Shown in pieces: positions 25,602-34,785 of a stretch of 64,000 bases of DNA (the stretch's first letter is position 1; each line of letters begins with the position of its first letter). The position numbers were made by a program, and so were the translations under genes. The stretch is from Pseudanabaena sp. Salubria-1 (GTDB taxonomy: Bacteria; Cyanobacteriota; Cyanobacteriia; Pseudanabaenales; Pseudanabaenaceae): the NCBI GenBank assembly GCA_023336205.1, contig JALQCR010000012.1:62001-126000 (forward strand), in the 5' to 3' direction. The notes under the pieces were generated by a model, which searched no databases, was not told the origin of the DNA, and worked only from the letters and a program-made list of their open reading frames with translations.

Positions 25602-27011
25602 ATGTTGACAGCTTTTTTAATGTCGTTATTGACACCTATTGCACCAGTCTTACCCACAATTAACTCTGCAAATGAGCCTAATTCAACTAGCAAAGTTGCT
25701 CAAGCTACCAGCCAACGCAAAATTATTTTAGAACGGCAGGAAATGCGTCCGCTGATGGGCAGGCTTGACGATGTGCCGATGTTTAATAGCAATAGTCCTG
25801 AAATTGTCCAAACAGAAGGGATTTTGCTGTCAGCTTTCCCGCCTGAAGGCATGGCTCATCCCAAGGCGCATTTAAACTTTCCCTTTGAAGGGCGATTCGA
25901 TTTATTTACGCACCATATTTCCAAAGCGCCACCACCAGTCGATCTGAGGACTTTGTATATTGGGGCGATCGCCTACAACCCAACCGATCAGCCAGTAACT
26001 ATTGACACCTTGCTAGGAGCTAGCTATCTCAGTCAGCCCGACGCGCCCTTCTACGACGCACCCAACTACAGCCTAAATAATGATGGAGCCATGTATCGCG
26101 GACCTGGCGATCGCGCCATGCTCGATATTTTGCGTGGTCGCCGTCAGGATATTTTCCCAGCTCAAATTGTGATACCGCCAAAGCAAAGTCGGATGTTGAT
26201 GAACATCCCAATTCCTGTTAAAGAATTAGATCCGCCATTAAATGGGCGATCGGGCTTATCTCGGTTACGCAGCAATGGCAAGGTTTATGTCGCAACGCTG
26301 GCTCTCTATGCTCGACTTAACGCTGATGGAACTGAACGTGCTCCCAATCTCGAAGAATGGGAAAACATCCTCAAGAATGGAGAACTAGCCAAACCTCGTG
26401 ATGTTGTACCAACACCACCAGATCGAACAGAAGGATTCTTTGAATATAGTCGGGTGGCTGGTGTTCAGCTTGGTTCGCAATGGTTTGGAAATTTAACAGA
26501 TAAGGATAGTAATGACCTTGCCATTCCTAAATCTGGTGAATCTTATTCCTATGGCTTAAGCCTTTTACAGTACGGCACAATGGGAACAGGTCAAGTCCAA
26601 ACTGCCCCGCTGAAAGTTCGCTATCCTGACACCGCCTATTCTGCTCACGGTAATTATGGCGTGCAATATAACTTGACATTACCTCTGCATAATCCCACTA
26701 ACGAAACGAAAACTGTCACGCTCTCATTCCAAAACCCAATCAAATACGATAAACCTGTGGGTGGCTTACAGTTTTTTGAGCCATTACCTGATGATGTATT
26801 TTTTAGAGGTTCGGTGCGAGTCAGATTTCGCGATGACAGAGGCTTATCCCAATCACGCTACGTACATTTAATGATGCGGCGTGGTGAACGGGGCAAGCCA
26901 TTGGTAACTTTGACAATGCCCCCAAGCGATCGCCGTGTTGTCCAATTTGATTTTCTTTATCCTGCGGATGCCACCCCCCCACAGGTTTTGACGGTAACGA
27001 CTACACCATAA
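25602..27011 (+). CDS. DUF3370 family exported protein
   Basis: 469 residues. An N-terminal hydrophobic leader (MLTAFLMSLLTPIAPVLP) suggests export to periplasm or cell surface. The body contains the DUF3370 signatures QEMRPLMGRLDDVPMFNSN, GRFDLFTHHISK and DRAMLDILRGRRQ, and a C-terminal beta-rich region (MMRRGERGKPLVTL). The family is confined to cyanobacteria and has no known activity. It is monocistronic, divergent from folD, and ends in a GC-rich hairpin. Confidence 0.88.
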   Translation: MLTAFLMSLLTPIAPVLPTINSANEPNSTSKVAQATSQRKIILERQEMRPLMGRLDDVPMFNSNSPEIVQTEGILLSAFPPEGMAHPKAHLNFPFEGRFDLFTHHISKAPPPVDLRTLYIGAIAYNPTDQPVTIDTLLGASYLSQPDAPFYDAPNYSLNNDGAMYRGPGDRAMLDILRGRRQDIFPAQIVIPPKQSRMLMNIPIPVKELDPPLNGRSGLSRLRSNGKVYVATLALYARLNADGTERAPNLEEWENILKNGELAKPRDVVPTPPDRTEGFFEYSRVAGVQLGSQWFGNLTDKDSNDLAIPKSGESYSYGLSLLQYGTMGTGQVQTAPLKVRYPDTAYSAHGNYGVQYNLTLPLHNPTNETKTVTLSFQNPIKYDKPVGGLQFFEPLPDDVFFRGSVRVRFRDDRGLSQSRYVHLMMRRGERGKPLVTLTMPPSDRRVVQFDFLYPADATPPQVLTVTTTP

Positions 27012-27043
27012 AGCGCTTTGCGCAATGAAAATTTTGCTTACCC

Positions 27044-27082
27044 AAATAAAAGGGGCGGTGCGAAGCGCCGCCCCTTTTATTT
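27044..27082 (+). terminator. GC-rich hairpin after DUF3370 gene
   Basis: 18-bp stem (AAATAAAAGGGGCGGTGC with one G-T pair) and a GAA loop. The centre is GC-rich and the 3' arm ends CCCCTTTTATTT, a reasonable intrinsic terminator serving both the DUF3370 gene and the convergent J-domain gene. Confidence 0.75.
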
Positions 27083-27143
27083 GAGGTTTTATGTCCTAAG
27101 CAAACCTTTCATTGCTATAGAAGATGCACTCCGACTAACAAGC

Positions 27144-27857
27144 CTACACTGTTTGTAAATTTTCCATTGCCATTTGAGCGCAATAACGCATCTCGTCAGC
27201 TCTCCGCCAAAGTTCTTGACCAGTGTGCAAATGGTGATCATCAAAATTTAGAGTGAAATAATTTAATTCTTCAATCCCATCACTGATCGCATTGAGGCAG
27301 TGATAAAGATAGCTAGCAATCCCTGCGGCGGAAGTTGGATTGGGAAAAGCCCGAAAAAAAATCTGTGCTTTGGCATAGGAACCACGACATTCATCAATAT
27401 AGTCTTCAAAATCTTCCATTAATCCATCATCGTAAGGATCGGCAGCAAGATCGTCAATCTTCTCGTCTAGACTATCGAGGATTACTTCGAGCATTTCTGA
27501 GATAGGTTCGTAGACTTGTTTAAACCAGCGATCAAGTTTCTGATCTTCATTGAGATGGATTTCCCGACTAGAAGGCGATCGCTTGAATCCCTGATGAGAT
27601 GATACTCCATTAGGATTATGTTTAATGCCAAGACTGCGATCGTAATGGGCACGAGATTGGGGGTTACTAAGAACCTCGTAAGCAAGGTTGATGGAGGCAA
27701 TATCATCGTGATTGTCGAGATGATGATTGCAGTCGGGATGAAATTCTTTTACTAGACCACGATAGGCGGTTTTGACCTCGGCAGGAGCAGCGTTGTAGCT
27801 AATTCGTAGAGTTTTGTAGTGATTTGCTTGTTGGGTGCGATCGCTTGTCCTAGCCAT
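27144..27857 (-). CDS. J-domain (DnaJ-like) protein
   Basis: 237 residues. The N-terminal J domain (about 12-80) has HYKTLRISYNAAPAEVKTAY, the essential HPD motif (KEFHPDCNHH) and AYEVLSNPQSRAHYDRSLG. The C-terminal two thirds are acidic and helical (LDSLDEKIDDLAADPYDDGL) with no zinc finger or DnaJ C-terminal domain, so it is a class III J protein. It should recruit Hsp70 to a specific client; the client is not evident. The frame is complete and convergent with the DUF3370 gene. Confidence 0.9.
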   Translation of the reverse strand: MARTSDRTQQANHYKTLRISYNAAPAEVKTAYRGLVKEFHPDCNHHLDNHDDIASINLAYEVLSNPQSRAHYDRSLGIKHNPNGVSSHQGFKRSPSSREIHLNEDQKLDRWFKQVYEPISEMLEVILDSLDEKIDDLAADPYDDGLMEDFEDYIDECRGSYAKAQIFFRAFPNPTSAAGIASYLYHCLNAISDGIEELNYFTLNFDDHHLHTGQELWRRADEMRYCAQMAMENLQTV

Positions 27858-28107
27858 GTCCTTAGTGATTAATCTACGTTTGCGGTAATTTTTGGATGTT
27901 TTTCATGCTGAATTTTTCAGGATTTCGAGATTCTCGAAACGTTATTTTTTAAGCAGAGCAAAACTTTTCTATTAAGCATTTTGTAGGCATATTCAGTCAG
28001 CGTCAACCACTTGACAAATAAAAAAATTAGAGTCTGTAATTATTGCCGACTCATTTTTTGAGATGTTTCTGGCTATAGCATGAGTTGTGACACTCCCTTC
28101 TCAAATT

Positions 28108-28160
28108 ACTCAAGCCCTTAAAGTTGCGCCCCGCAGGGGCGCAACTTTAAGGGCTTGAGT
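28108..28160. repeat. 25-bp perfect palindrome
   Basis: The arms ACTCAAGCCCTTAAAGTTGC+GCCCC (28108-28132) and its complement (28136-28160) are perfect, with a GCA loop. It lies in the 27858-28319 intergenic gap together with another hairpin. Confidence 0.75.
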
Positions 28161-28184
28161 GTGTTAATTAAGTGCTAGACATAA

Positions 28185-28237
28185 AAAACAATTTTGGAGC
28201 AAGTCTGCCGCCAGTGAGCTTGATCCAAAATTGTTTT
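28185..28237. other. Long stem-loop upstream of tRNA-Thr
   Basis: 14-bp stem AAAACAATTTTGGA / TCCAAAATTGTTTT with an inner CAAG/CTTG pair around a GC-rich loop (TCTGCCGCCAGTGAG). The 3' arm ends in TTTT. It could be a terminator or part of a small RNA; the rest of the gap holds nothing recognisable. Confidence 0.5.
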
Positions 28238-28319
28238 CATAAATTAGAATTTTTGGATATTTAAGATAAATGTTGCAAAAGCGATCTCATTTCTGTTATC
28301 CTACCAAAGCATTAAATTT

Positions 28320-28392
28320 GCTGGTGTAGCTCAGTTGGTAGAGCAACTGATTTGTAATCAGTAGGTCACGAGTTCGAGTCTCGTCCCCAGCT
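28320..28392 (+). tRNA. trnT: tRNA-Thr (UGU anticodon)
   Basis: 73 nt with a cloverleaf: acceptor GCTGGTG, D-arm GCTCAGTTGGTAGAGC, anticodon stem-loop ACTGATTTGTAATCAGT (anticodon TGT) and T-arm CGAGTTCGAGTCTCG. The acceptor stem has one T-C mismatch (sixth pair). CCA is not encoded. The UGU anticodon reads ACA/ACG threonine codons. Confidence 0.95.
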
Positions 28393-28521
28393 TAATGACC
28401 CTACCTAAAAGAATGGATACATAAAGCCTTGATGTACAAGCATTTATGTATCCATTTCTCTAATCTAAATGTAATATAGCTGTCGCCATTCTTGTTTGGA
28501 CATAAAAGCCAAATAGTGAGA

Positions 28522-28573
28522 GGCGGGGGGGGGGGGGGGCGGGGGGGGGGGGTGTGTTTTTTTTTTTTTTTTT
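28522..28573 (+). repeat. Poly-G/poly-T tract
   Basis: G15-C-G12, TGTG, then T17 follow each other directly. Nothing comparable exists elsewhere in the window. It sits at the broken 5' edge of the galE remnant. It could be an assembly or sequencing artefact, or a hypermutable tract. Confidence 0.9.
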
Positions 28574-29330
28574 ACAGCGCGTTAGTCGTTCAGAGTCTGT
28601 TGCTATCTCCCTTGACTGTATTCCAACAACACTTGCAATACCTCAGCCTACTGCATTGTTGTAATGTAATGGGGGTTGATAAGCTAATCTTTTCTAGTAC
28701 AGCGCGGTTATGGTGAGTCAATCAAAATTTTGTTACTGAGGACGCTCCTACATCACCGATTAATCCTTATGGTCGCTCTAAGCTGATGAGTGAGTTGATT
28801 ATTCCAAGGACTATGCTGGGGCTTCAGCATTACGGTATGTGATCTTGCGTTATTTTAATGTGGGGGTGCAGATCCTGTTGGTAGAATTAAGCAAAATTCT
28901 CGCGCCACTCATCTAATTGCTAATGCTTGTAATGCTGCTCTCAAGAGGCAGTCAAATTAAAAATTTTAGACTGATTTCCCTACGCCAGATGGTACGGGAA
29001 TTCGTGACTATGTCCATGTTGAGAGGATGTTGCTACGGCGCATATTGATGGTTTACGTTATTTAGAGAGGATGGCGGAAACAGTGAGGTTGTTAATTGTG
29101 GTTATGGAGAGGGGTATAGTGTGCGACAGGTAGTCGAAAGGGTCAAAGCTAAAGCTATTTCTGGTGTAGATTTTCCTGTGATTAATGGAGATCGTCGTGA
29201 TGGTGATCCTGCATCTGTAACGGCTTCTATTCAAAAGATAAAAAAGATGTTGAGTTGGCAGCCTAAATATAATAATTTGGATGCTATTATTTCAAGCGCT
29301 TTGGCTTGGGAAAAGCGTAAACTAAAATGA
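28574..29330 (+). pseudogene. UDP-glucose 4-epimerase remnant, many frameshifts
   Basis: Segments in all three frames match GalE: CNVMGVDKLIFSSTA, then APTSPINPYGRSKLMSELI, ALRYVILRYFNV, ATHLIANACNAALKRQS, TDFPTPDGTGIRDYVHVE, and finally an in-frame stretch from 29121 (NGDRRDGDPASVTASIQKIK ... LAWEKRKLK). At least six single-base indels separate them, and about 85 N-terminal residues including the NAD-binding GxxGxxG are missing. It is either a decayed gene or a low-quality stretch of sequence, since it starts at the poly-G/T tract. A second C-terminal copy lies at 30789-31232. Confidence 0.8.
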
Positions 29331-29364
29331 TGTAACAGTCATAAATCATTTATGAGAAAAATAG

Positions 29365-29413
29365 GGCTTCGACGCTCAGCAGCATATATCGTTGGCTGAG
29401 CGAAGTCGAAGCC
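29365..29413. repeat. GGCTTCGAC...GTCGAAGCC hairpin
   Basis: GGCTTCGAC/GCTCAGC pairs with GCTGAGC/GTCGAAGCC around a short loop, inside a wider CATAAAT..ATTTATG palindrome. This is a common cyanobacterial dispersed palindrome type and may terminate the upstream remnant. Confidence 0.6.
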
Positions 29414-29516
29414 TCTCACAACTCATTTATGATTACTATATAGCTAAATTTTTGTAAGTAGTCTTTCATATTTATTGAATCAGGTCATTTGATAAAGAGG
29501 GTAACCAAGAAGCATT

Positions 29517-29978
29517 ATGTTTATTGAGTGCACACAGGCAAATAAAAGCTTATACGACACAGACTACCATCTTTGGTTAGTGAAAACGGTCAAGCGACTA
29601 GAGAACAAAGAGTTTGACGCTCTTGATTTGCCGAATTTAGTTGAGGAGGTTTCAGATTTGAGTCGGCGAGAGAAAAGGAAACTGGAAAGTTTATTAACTC
29701 GACTGTTTGAACATTTACTAAAATTAAAATATTGGGAGTCCGAAAGATCGTCAAATCAAGGTCATTGGGAAGCGGAGATACTTAACTTTCGCAAACAAAT
29801 TAGCAAAGAGTTAAAAGCAAGTCCTAGTTTAAAACCCTATCTCTTAGAAATTTTTGAAGAGTGTTACCAAGATGGTCGGGAGATTGCCTCAAAGCGATCG
29901 CAGATGTCTCTAGATATTTTCCCTAAATTGGCGATCGCTAATTTAGATCAAGTTTTGGATGAAAATTGGTTGCCTTGA
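29517..29978 (+). CDS. DUF29 family protein
   Basis: 153 residues. The DUF29 signature is clear: LYDTDYHLWLVKTVKRLENK, LPNLVEEVSDLSRREKRKLE, LLTRLFEHLLKLKYW, LNFRKQISKELKASPSLKPY. It is helical and soluble, widespread in cyanobacteria, with no known activity. Together with the following Uma2 gene it forms a two-gene module between two galE C-terminal fragments. Four more DUF29 genes occur in this window, two adjacent at 37.2-38.2 kb. Confidence 0.92.
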   Translation: MFIECTQANKSLYDTDYHLWLVKTVKRLENKEFDALDLPNLVEEVSDLSRREKRKLESLLTRLFEHLLKLKYWESERSSNQGHWEAEILNFRKQISKELKASPSLKPYLLEIFEECYQDGREIASKRSQMSLDIFPKLAIANLDQVLDENWLP

Positions 29979-30040
29979 ATTTTTATACAAGTTAACTTTA
30001 TGATTATGATTACTGGTGAAGGCATTAAGAGAATAAATCT

Positions 30041-30742
30041 ATGGCAGTAATTACCGCACGTGAGCTAGAGATGCAAATGCCTGATGCTAGTCAACTCTTG
30101 AGTGATGAGCCTGAAATGGAAAGTTCTTTGCATTATATGCAGTTGCTATTGCTTGTAACCTGCTTAGAGTGGGCTTGGCAAGAGCGAGACGATTTTTTTA
30201 TTGGAGCAAATCTCACAATTTACTTCAGCCGCCAGCAACTAAAGAATCATGATTTTCGTGGACCTGATCTTTTCCTAGTCAAAAATACTACCAGATTACC
30301 CCGTAACTCATGGGTGGTGTGGGAAGAGGATGGTCGATACCCTGATCTGATTATTGAGCTTTTATCTGACTCTACGGCTAATGTTGATCGTACACTAAAG
30401 CGAGATTTATACGCTGAAAGGTTTCATACGCCCGAATATTTCTATTTTTCGCCTGAAACTTTAGAATTTGCGGGATTTCGGTTAGATATTAATAAATATC
30501 AACCGATTACTCCTAATGCTCAAGGCTGGCTGTGGAGTGAAACAATCGGCTTTTTCTTAGGAATACATGATCGGCAATTGCGCTATTTTTCGTTAGAGGG
30601 TGTTTTGTTGCCTACTCCTCAAGAATCAGCCAAAAGCGAAACAATGAAGGCTAATCAGGCCATCCAAGTGGCTAATCAAGCTAGGGCTGAGTTGCAAGAA
30701 TTACAGGAAAAGATAAAATTGCTTGGTATTTCTATGGAGTAG
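30041..30742 (+). CDS. Uma2 (DUF820) family protein with coiled-coil tail
   Basis: 233 residues. The Uma2 core has NHDFRGPDLFLVKNTTRLPR, WVVWEEDGRYPDLIIELLSD and YAERFHTPEYFYFSPETLEF, including the PDL...IEL acidic/lysine-type nuclease-fold motifs. The C-terminus is a short coiled coil (QVANQARAELQELQEKI). Function is unproven for the family. It belongs with the DUF29 gene 60 bp upstream and is related to the larger Uma2 protein at 39611-40417. Confidence 0.9.
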   Translation: MAVITARELEMQMPDASQLLSDEPEMESSLHYMQLLLLVTCLEWAWQERDDFFIGANLTIYFSRQQLKNHDFRGPDLFLVKNTTRLPRNSWVVWEEDGRYPDLIIELLSDSTANVDRTLKRDLYAERFHTPEYFYFSPETLEFAGFRLDINKYQPITPNAQGWLWSETIGFFLGIHDRQLRYFSLEGVLLPTPQESAKSETMKANQAIQVANQARAELQELQEKIKLLGISME

Positions 30743-30749
30743 ATAGTTT

Positions 30750-31232
30750 ATGAAAAACCGAATTCTTCGTATGGGATTGTTAGCAGTTATTAGGATTGGA
30801 CAAAATTCCCGCGCCACTCATCTAATTGCTAATGCTTGTAATGCGGCGCTCAAGAGGCAGTCGGAATTAAAAATTTTTGGCACTGATTTCCCTACGCCCG
30901 ATGGGACAGGAATTCGTGACTATATCCATGTTGAGGATCTTGCGGCTGCACATATTGATAGTTTACGTTACTTAGAGGATGGCGGAAACAGTGAGGTTCT
31001 CAATTGTGGTTATGGAGATGGGTATAGTGTGCAACAGGTAGTCGAAAGGGTCAAAGCTATTTCTGGTGTAGATTTTCCTGTGATTAATAGTGAGCGTCGC
31101 GCTGGTGATCCTGCTTGTGTGACGGCTTCTGTTCAAAAGATAAAAGAAGTTTTGAGTTGGCAGCCTAAATATCATAATTTGGATGCTATTATTTCAAGCG
31201 CTTTGGCTTGGGAAAAGCGTAAATTAAAATGA
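30750..31232 (+). pseudogene. UDP-glucose 4-epimerase C-terminal fragment
   Basis: From about 30789 the frame encodes RIGQNSRATHLIANACNAAL to KRKLK, roughly the last 146 residues of GalE, without frameshifts. The first dozen codons (MKNRILRMGLLAV) are unrelated, and the NAD-binding N-terminal domain and the catalytic Ser/YxxxK part are absent. It cannot be an active epimerase. The equivalent region of the remnant at 28.6-29.3 kb is homologous but more damaged, so the DUF29-Uma2 pair is bracketed by two galE 3' ends. Confidence 0.85.
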
Positions 31233-31395
31233 TATTTTGTCAATGCGTAAGTCCTATAATTATTTATATTCTTCAGACTTGTTGGCAATCAAATAGAATT
31301 CATGACGCAGAAGAATTTGGTTGAGGTTTGCTGTTTTTATCAAAACTAGATAATCTCATTCGGGTTAGAAATTTTAGTAAAAAATATCGTCGGTT

Positions 31396-32406
31396 ATGCA
31401 AATTAGTGAAAAAAGCTCAATCCTAGTGACGGGTGGTACTGGATCTTTCGGTAAAAAGTTTGTTGAACTAATACTAAAAAGATTTCCTAACATCCATCGC
31501 CTAGTAGTTTACTCACGCGATGAGTTAAAACAATTTGAAATGGCGCAACAGTTTCCTCCCGAAAAGTATTTGGGATTACGCTATTTTATTGGCGATATTC
31601 GTGATGTGGGTCGGTTGACCCGTGCCTGTGAAGGGATCGACATAGTTGTTCATGCTGCGGCTTTGAAACAAGTCCCTGCTGCTGAATACAATCCAATTGA
31701 GTTTATTCGCACCAATGTCTTAGGCTCAGAAAATGTAATTGAAGCGGCTCTAAATACTGGAGTCAAGAGGGTTGTAGCTCTATCAACAGATAAGGCGGCA
31801 GCTCCGATTAATCTTTATGGAGCAACCAAGCTATGTGCGGACAAGTTATTTGTGGCTGCGAATAATATCAAGGGAGCGCGGGATTTGCGGTTTAGTGTGG
31901 TGCGCTATGGCAATGTTATGGGGTCACGGGGTTCGGTGATTCCGTTTTTCTTGCAGAAGCGGCATGAAGGTTTTTTGCCAATTACTGATCCTCAAATGAC
32001 TCGCTTTAATATCACTTTAGAAGAGGGCGTAAAAATGGTGATATGGGCGATCGAAAATGCTCATGGTGGGGAGATTTTTGTGCCTAAGATTCCTTCCTAT
32101 CGTATTACTGACGTTGCCACAGCGATCGCTCCTGAATGTGAGCAGCGCATTGTGGGGATTCGGGCAGGGGAAAAAGTTCATGAAGAAATGATTACAACTT
32201 CAGATTCTTTCACGACAGTTGATTGTGGTGAATATTATGCGATCTTGCCAGTTCATGGCGATCTGATCCAGCGATATTGTGCGAATGGCGCAAAAATGGT
32301 TGGGGCTGGCTTTAGCTATAATTCTGGTCAAAATAAGCAATTCCTAACTGTGGATGAATTGCGAGAGTTGATTAAAATTCATGTCGATCCGAATTTTGCG
32401 GTATGA
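31396..32406 (+). CDS. pseB: UDP-GlcNAc 4,6-dehydratase (inverting)
   Basis: 336 residues, full length. Rossmann motif LVTGGTGSFGKKFVELIL; catalytic region ALSTDKAAAPINLYGATKLCADKL with Asp-Lys and Tyr of the PseB type; RYGNVMGSRGSVIPFF and RAGEKVHEEMI are typical of PseB/FlaA1-short enzymes. It catalyses the first step of pseudaminic acid synthesis: C6 dehydration with C5 inversion of UDP-GlcNAc. The stop overlaps the pseC start (ATGA), so the two are translationally coupled. It is the first gene of the pse operon. Confidence 0.95.
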   Translation: MQISEKSSILVTGGTGSFGKKFVELILKRFPNIHRLVVYSRDELKQFEMAQQFPPEKYLGLRYFIGDIRDVGRLTRACEGIDIVVHAAALKQVPAAEYNPIEFIRTNVLGSENVIEAALNTGVKRVVALSTDKAAAPINLYGATKLCADKLFVAANNIKGARDLRFSVVRYGNVMGSRGSVIPFFLQKRHEGFLPITDPQMTRFNITLEEGVKMVIWAIENAHGGEIFVPKIPSYRITDVATAIAPECEQRIVGIRAGEKVHEEMITTSDSFTTVDCGEYYAILPVHGDLIQRYCANGAKMVGAGFSYNSGQNKQFLTVDELRELIKIHVDPNFAV

Positions 32407-33572
32407 CTTCTTACATTCCTTACGGTAGGCAGAATATCAATCAGCAAGATATTGATGCAGTAGTGGCCGTACTACATTCTGATTGGTTAACTCAGGGCAG
32501 AGCCATTGATCGATTTGAGCAAGCGGTTGCTGATTATTGCGGAGTTAAGTACGCGATCGCTGTTTCGAGTGCGACAGCAGCTTTACATATTGCCTGTTTG
32601 GCGATTGGTTTAGGCGAACAAGATTATCTCTGGACTTCCCCAAATACTTTTGTGGCTTCGGCAAATTGTGGTTTGTATTGCGGGGCTAAAGTCGATTTTG
32701 TAGATATCGATCCACATACTTATAACTTGAGCATCGAAGCCTTGGAGCAGAAATTAGCCAATGCGTCTAAGCAAGGCTGTTTACCTAAAGTTTTAGTGCC
32801 TGTACATTTTGCGGGGCAATCCTGCGATATGGAGAAAATTGCCGCGTTATCTCTACAGTACGGGTTTCATGTGTTAGAAGATGCGTCCCATGCGATCGGT
32901 GGTAAGTATCAGGGCAAAGCGATCGGCTGTTGTGAATTTTCTGATTTAGCTGTATTCAGCTTTCATCCTGTGAAGATCATCACTACAGGTGAAGGGGGTA
33001 TGGTGCTAACTAATCGCGAGGATTTGTATGAGAAGTTGATCAGACTGCGATCGCATGGCATCACCCGCAATCCTGATTTAATTCAAGGAGAATCTCATGG
33101 CGCTTGGTATTATCAGCAACTAGAGCTAGGGTTTAATTACCGTATGACCGATATCCAAGCGGCTTTGGGTGCAAGTCAGATGCAACGTTTGGAAGAATTT
33201 GTGAATAGGCGGCGATTTTTAGCTCAACGATACAATCACTTATTACAAGATTTGCCACTTATTCTGCCCTATCAGCATCCTGATACTGAGTCTAGTTGGC
33301 ACTTATATGTAATTCGCATACATCTTGATAAAATCTGTCAAACTCATGCTCAAGTATTTGAGGAGCTTCGCCAAGTTGGTATAGGTGTAAATTTGCACTA
33401 TATTCCAGTTCATACTCAGCCCTATTATCAAAATTTGGGGTTTAAGTGGGGAGATTTTCCTAGCTCAGAAGGGTATTATAAAAGTGCGATCAGTATTCCT
33501 CTATATTATGGATTGAGTGATCGAGATCAAGATCTAGTTATTGCTAGTCTGAAACGAGCTTTATGCCAATAA
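32403..33572 (+). CDS. pseC: UDP-4-keto-sugar aminotransferase
   Basis: 389 residues, DegT/DnrJ/EryC1 fold. Landmarks are SDWLTQGRAIDRFEQAVADY, VSSATAALHIACLAIGLG, VLEDASHAIGGKYQGK, the PLP-lysine region SFHPVKIITTGEGGMVLTN and LGFNYRMTDIQAALGASQM. It is the second pseudaminate enzyme, transferring an amino group from glutamate to the 4-keto sugar made by PseB. It overlaps pseB by 4 nt. A DUF29 gene follows after 9 bp. Confidence 0.95.
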   Translation: MTSYIPYGRQNINQQDIDAVVAVLHSDWLTQGRAIDRFEQAVADYCGVKYAIAVSSATAALHIACLAIGLGEQDYLWTSPNTFVASANCGLYCGAKVDFVDIDPHTYNLSIEALEQKLANASKQGCLPKVLVPVHFAGQSCDMEKIAALSLQYGFHVLEDASHAIGGKYQGKAIGCCEFSDLAVFSFHPVKIITTGEGGMVLTNREDLYEKLIRLRSHGITRNPDLIQGESHGAWYYQQLELGFNYRMTDIQAALGASQMQRLEEFVNRRRFLAQRYNHLLQDLPLILPYQHPDTESSWHLYVIRIHLDKICQTHAQVFEELRQVGIGVNLHYIPVHTQPYYQNLGFKWGDFPSSEGYYKSAISIPLYYGLSDRDQDLVIASLKRALCQ

Positions 33573-33581
33573 CGAGGCACA

Positions 33582-34025
33582 ATGAATAACATGCTTTATG
33601 AAAAAGACTTTTATACTTGGGCGCATCAACAATCAGGTTTATTGCGTCAGGGACAGTTTGATCAATTAGATTTATCTCATCTCATTGAGGAGCTAACAGA
33701 TTTGGGTAATCGTCATTATGATCAGTTGGAGTCACGGTTGATGCAATTAGTGGCTCATCTACTTAAATGGCAAGTGCAACACTGGCGGCGTTCTAACAGT
33801 TGGCGAGCGACAATCCGTGTGCAGCGAACATCAATCGATAAATTGCTGCGTCGTAATCCTGGATTAAAATCTCGTCTTGATGAGGCAATGACAGAAAGTT
33901 GGTCTGAAGCTAGAGATTTAGCGATCGCTGAAACCGATTTACCCGATGAAAACTTCCCTGAAACTTGCCCCTTTGGTTTAGAAGAGATCATCAATCCAGA
34001 TTTCTGGCCAGAGCCTAAAAATTAG
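33582..34025 (+). CDS. DUF29 family protein within pse operon
   Basis: 147 residues: LYEKDFYTWAHQQSGLLRQG, DLSHLIEELTDLGNRHYDQL, QLVAHLLKWQVQHWRRSNSW, then a C-terminal EEIINPDFWPEP. It belongs to a different DUF29 subtype from the YDxDYNLW group at 29.5 and 37-38 kb. It is tightly packed between pseC and the cytidylyltransferase gene, so it is transcribed with pseudaminate genes. Whether it acts in the pathway is unknown; DUF29 genes are also scattered elsewhere. Confidence 0.9.
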   Translation: MNNMLYEKDFYTWAHQQSGLLRQGQFDQLDLSHLIEELTDLGNRHYDQLESRLMQLVAHLLKWQVQHWRRSNSWRATIRVQRTSIDKLLRRNPGLKSRLDEAMTESWSEARDLAIAETDLPDENFPETCPFGLEEIINPDFWPEPKN

Positions 34026-34046
34026 TGTTTTGATACTGATAATTTA

Positions 34047-34784
34047 ATGAAAGTTGTAATTATAAATCAAGCAAGAATGACATCTACACGGCTACCCGCC
34101 AAAGTAATGAAGCTGGTATTGGGAAAACCTTTACTGGAATATCAAATTGAGAGATTAAAACGAGTTAAGTTAGCCGATCAAATTGTTGTAGCAACTACCA
34201 TCAACGATACTGATCAGCCAATTATTGACCTATGCGATCGCCTATCTATCCCTTACTATCGTGGCTCTGAAGATGATGTCTTAGCTCGTTATCATGGGGC
34301 AGCGATCGCCCATCAAGCTGATATTGTAGTGCGAGTTACTTCCGATTGCCCGATAATTGATCCTCATGTAATTGATCAAGCAATCCAATTTTATATAGAT
34401 GCCTATCCTAATTATGACTATGTTTCTAACTGCTCAATAAGAACTTATCCTCGCGGTATGGATACTGAAGTCTTTTCTTTTAGTGCCTTAGATAAAGCAT
34501 TTCATCAAGCAACTGCTCAACCAGATCGTGAGCATGTCACGACCTTTATTTCTCGGCAGTCCAATAGGTGTAAACTAGGTCAAGTCAACTATTTTGAAAA
34601 TTACAGCAATCATCGATGGACAGTGGATACACCAGAAGACTTTGAACTAATTAGGAGGATAATTGAGACTTTATATTTCCTTAAGCCAGAATTTTCATTA
34701 GAGGATTGTCTTGAGCTATTATCACAAAATCCTGAATGGCGAATAATTAATAATCACATTGAACAGAAACAATATGGAGAATAA
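34047..34784 (+). CDS. SpsF/PseF-like cytidylyltransferase
   Basis: 245 residues. A nucleotide-binding opening VVIINQARMTSTRLPAKVMK with GKPLLEYQIERLKRVK, then RVTSDCPIIDPHVIDQAI and RWTVDTPEDFELIRRIIE. These are marks of the SpsF/acylneuraminate-cytidylyltransferase-like family used in pseudaminate clusters to make the CMP-sugar (PseF step). No other cytidylyltransferase is present in the locus, which supports that role. SpsF-type assignment by sequence is firm; CMP-Pse activity is inferred. Confidence 0.85.
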   Translation: MKVVIINQARMTSTRLPAKVMKLVLGKPLLEYQIERLKRVKLADQIVVATTINDTDQPIIDLCDRLSIPYYRGSEDDVLARYHGAAIAHQADIVVRVTSDCPIIDPHVIDQAIQFYIDAYPNYDYVSNCSIRTYPRGMDTEVFSFSALDKAFHQATAQPDREHVTTFISRQSNRCKLGQVNYFENYSNHRWTVDTPEDFELIRRIIETLYFLKPEFSLEDCLELLSQNPEWRIINNHIEQKQYGE

Positions 34785-34785
34785 C

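Noticed and set aside
28492..28716. 74-residue ORF with Gly and Phe runs
   Set aside because: It is the translation of the poly-G/poly-T tract joined to a galE fragment, not a gene.
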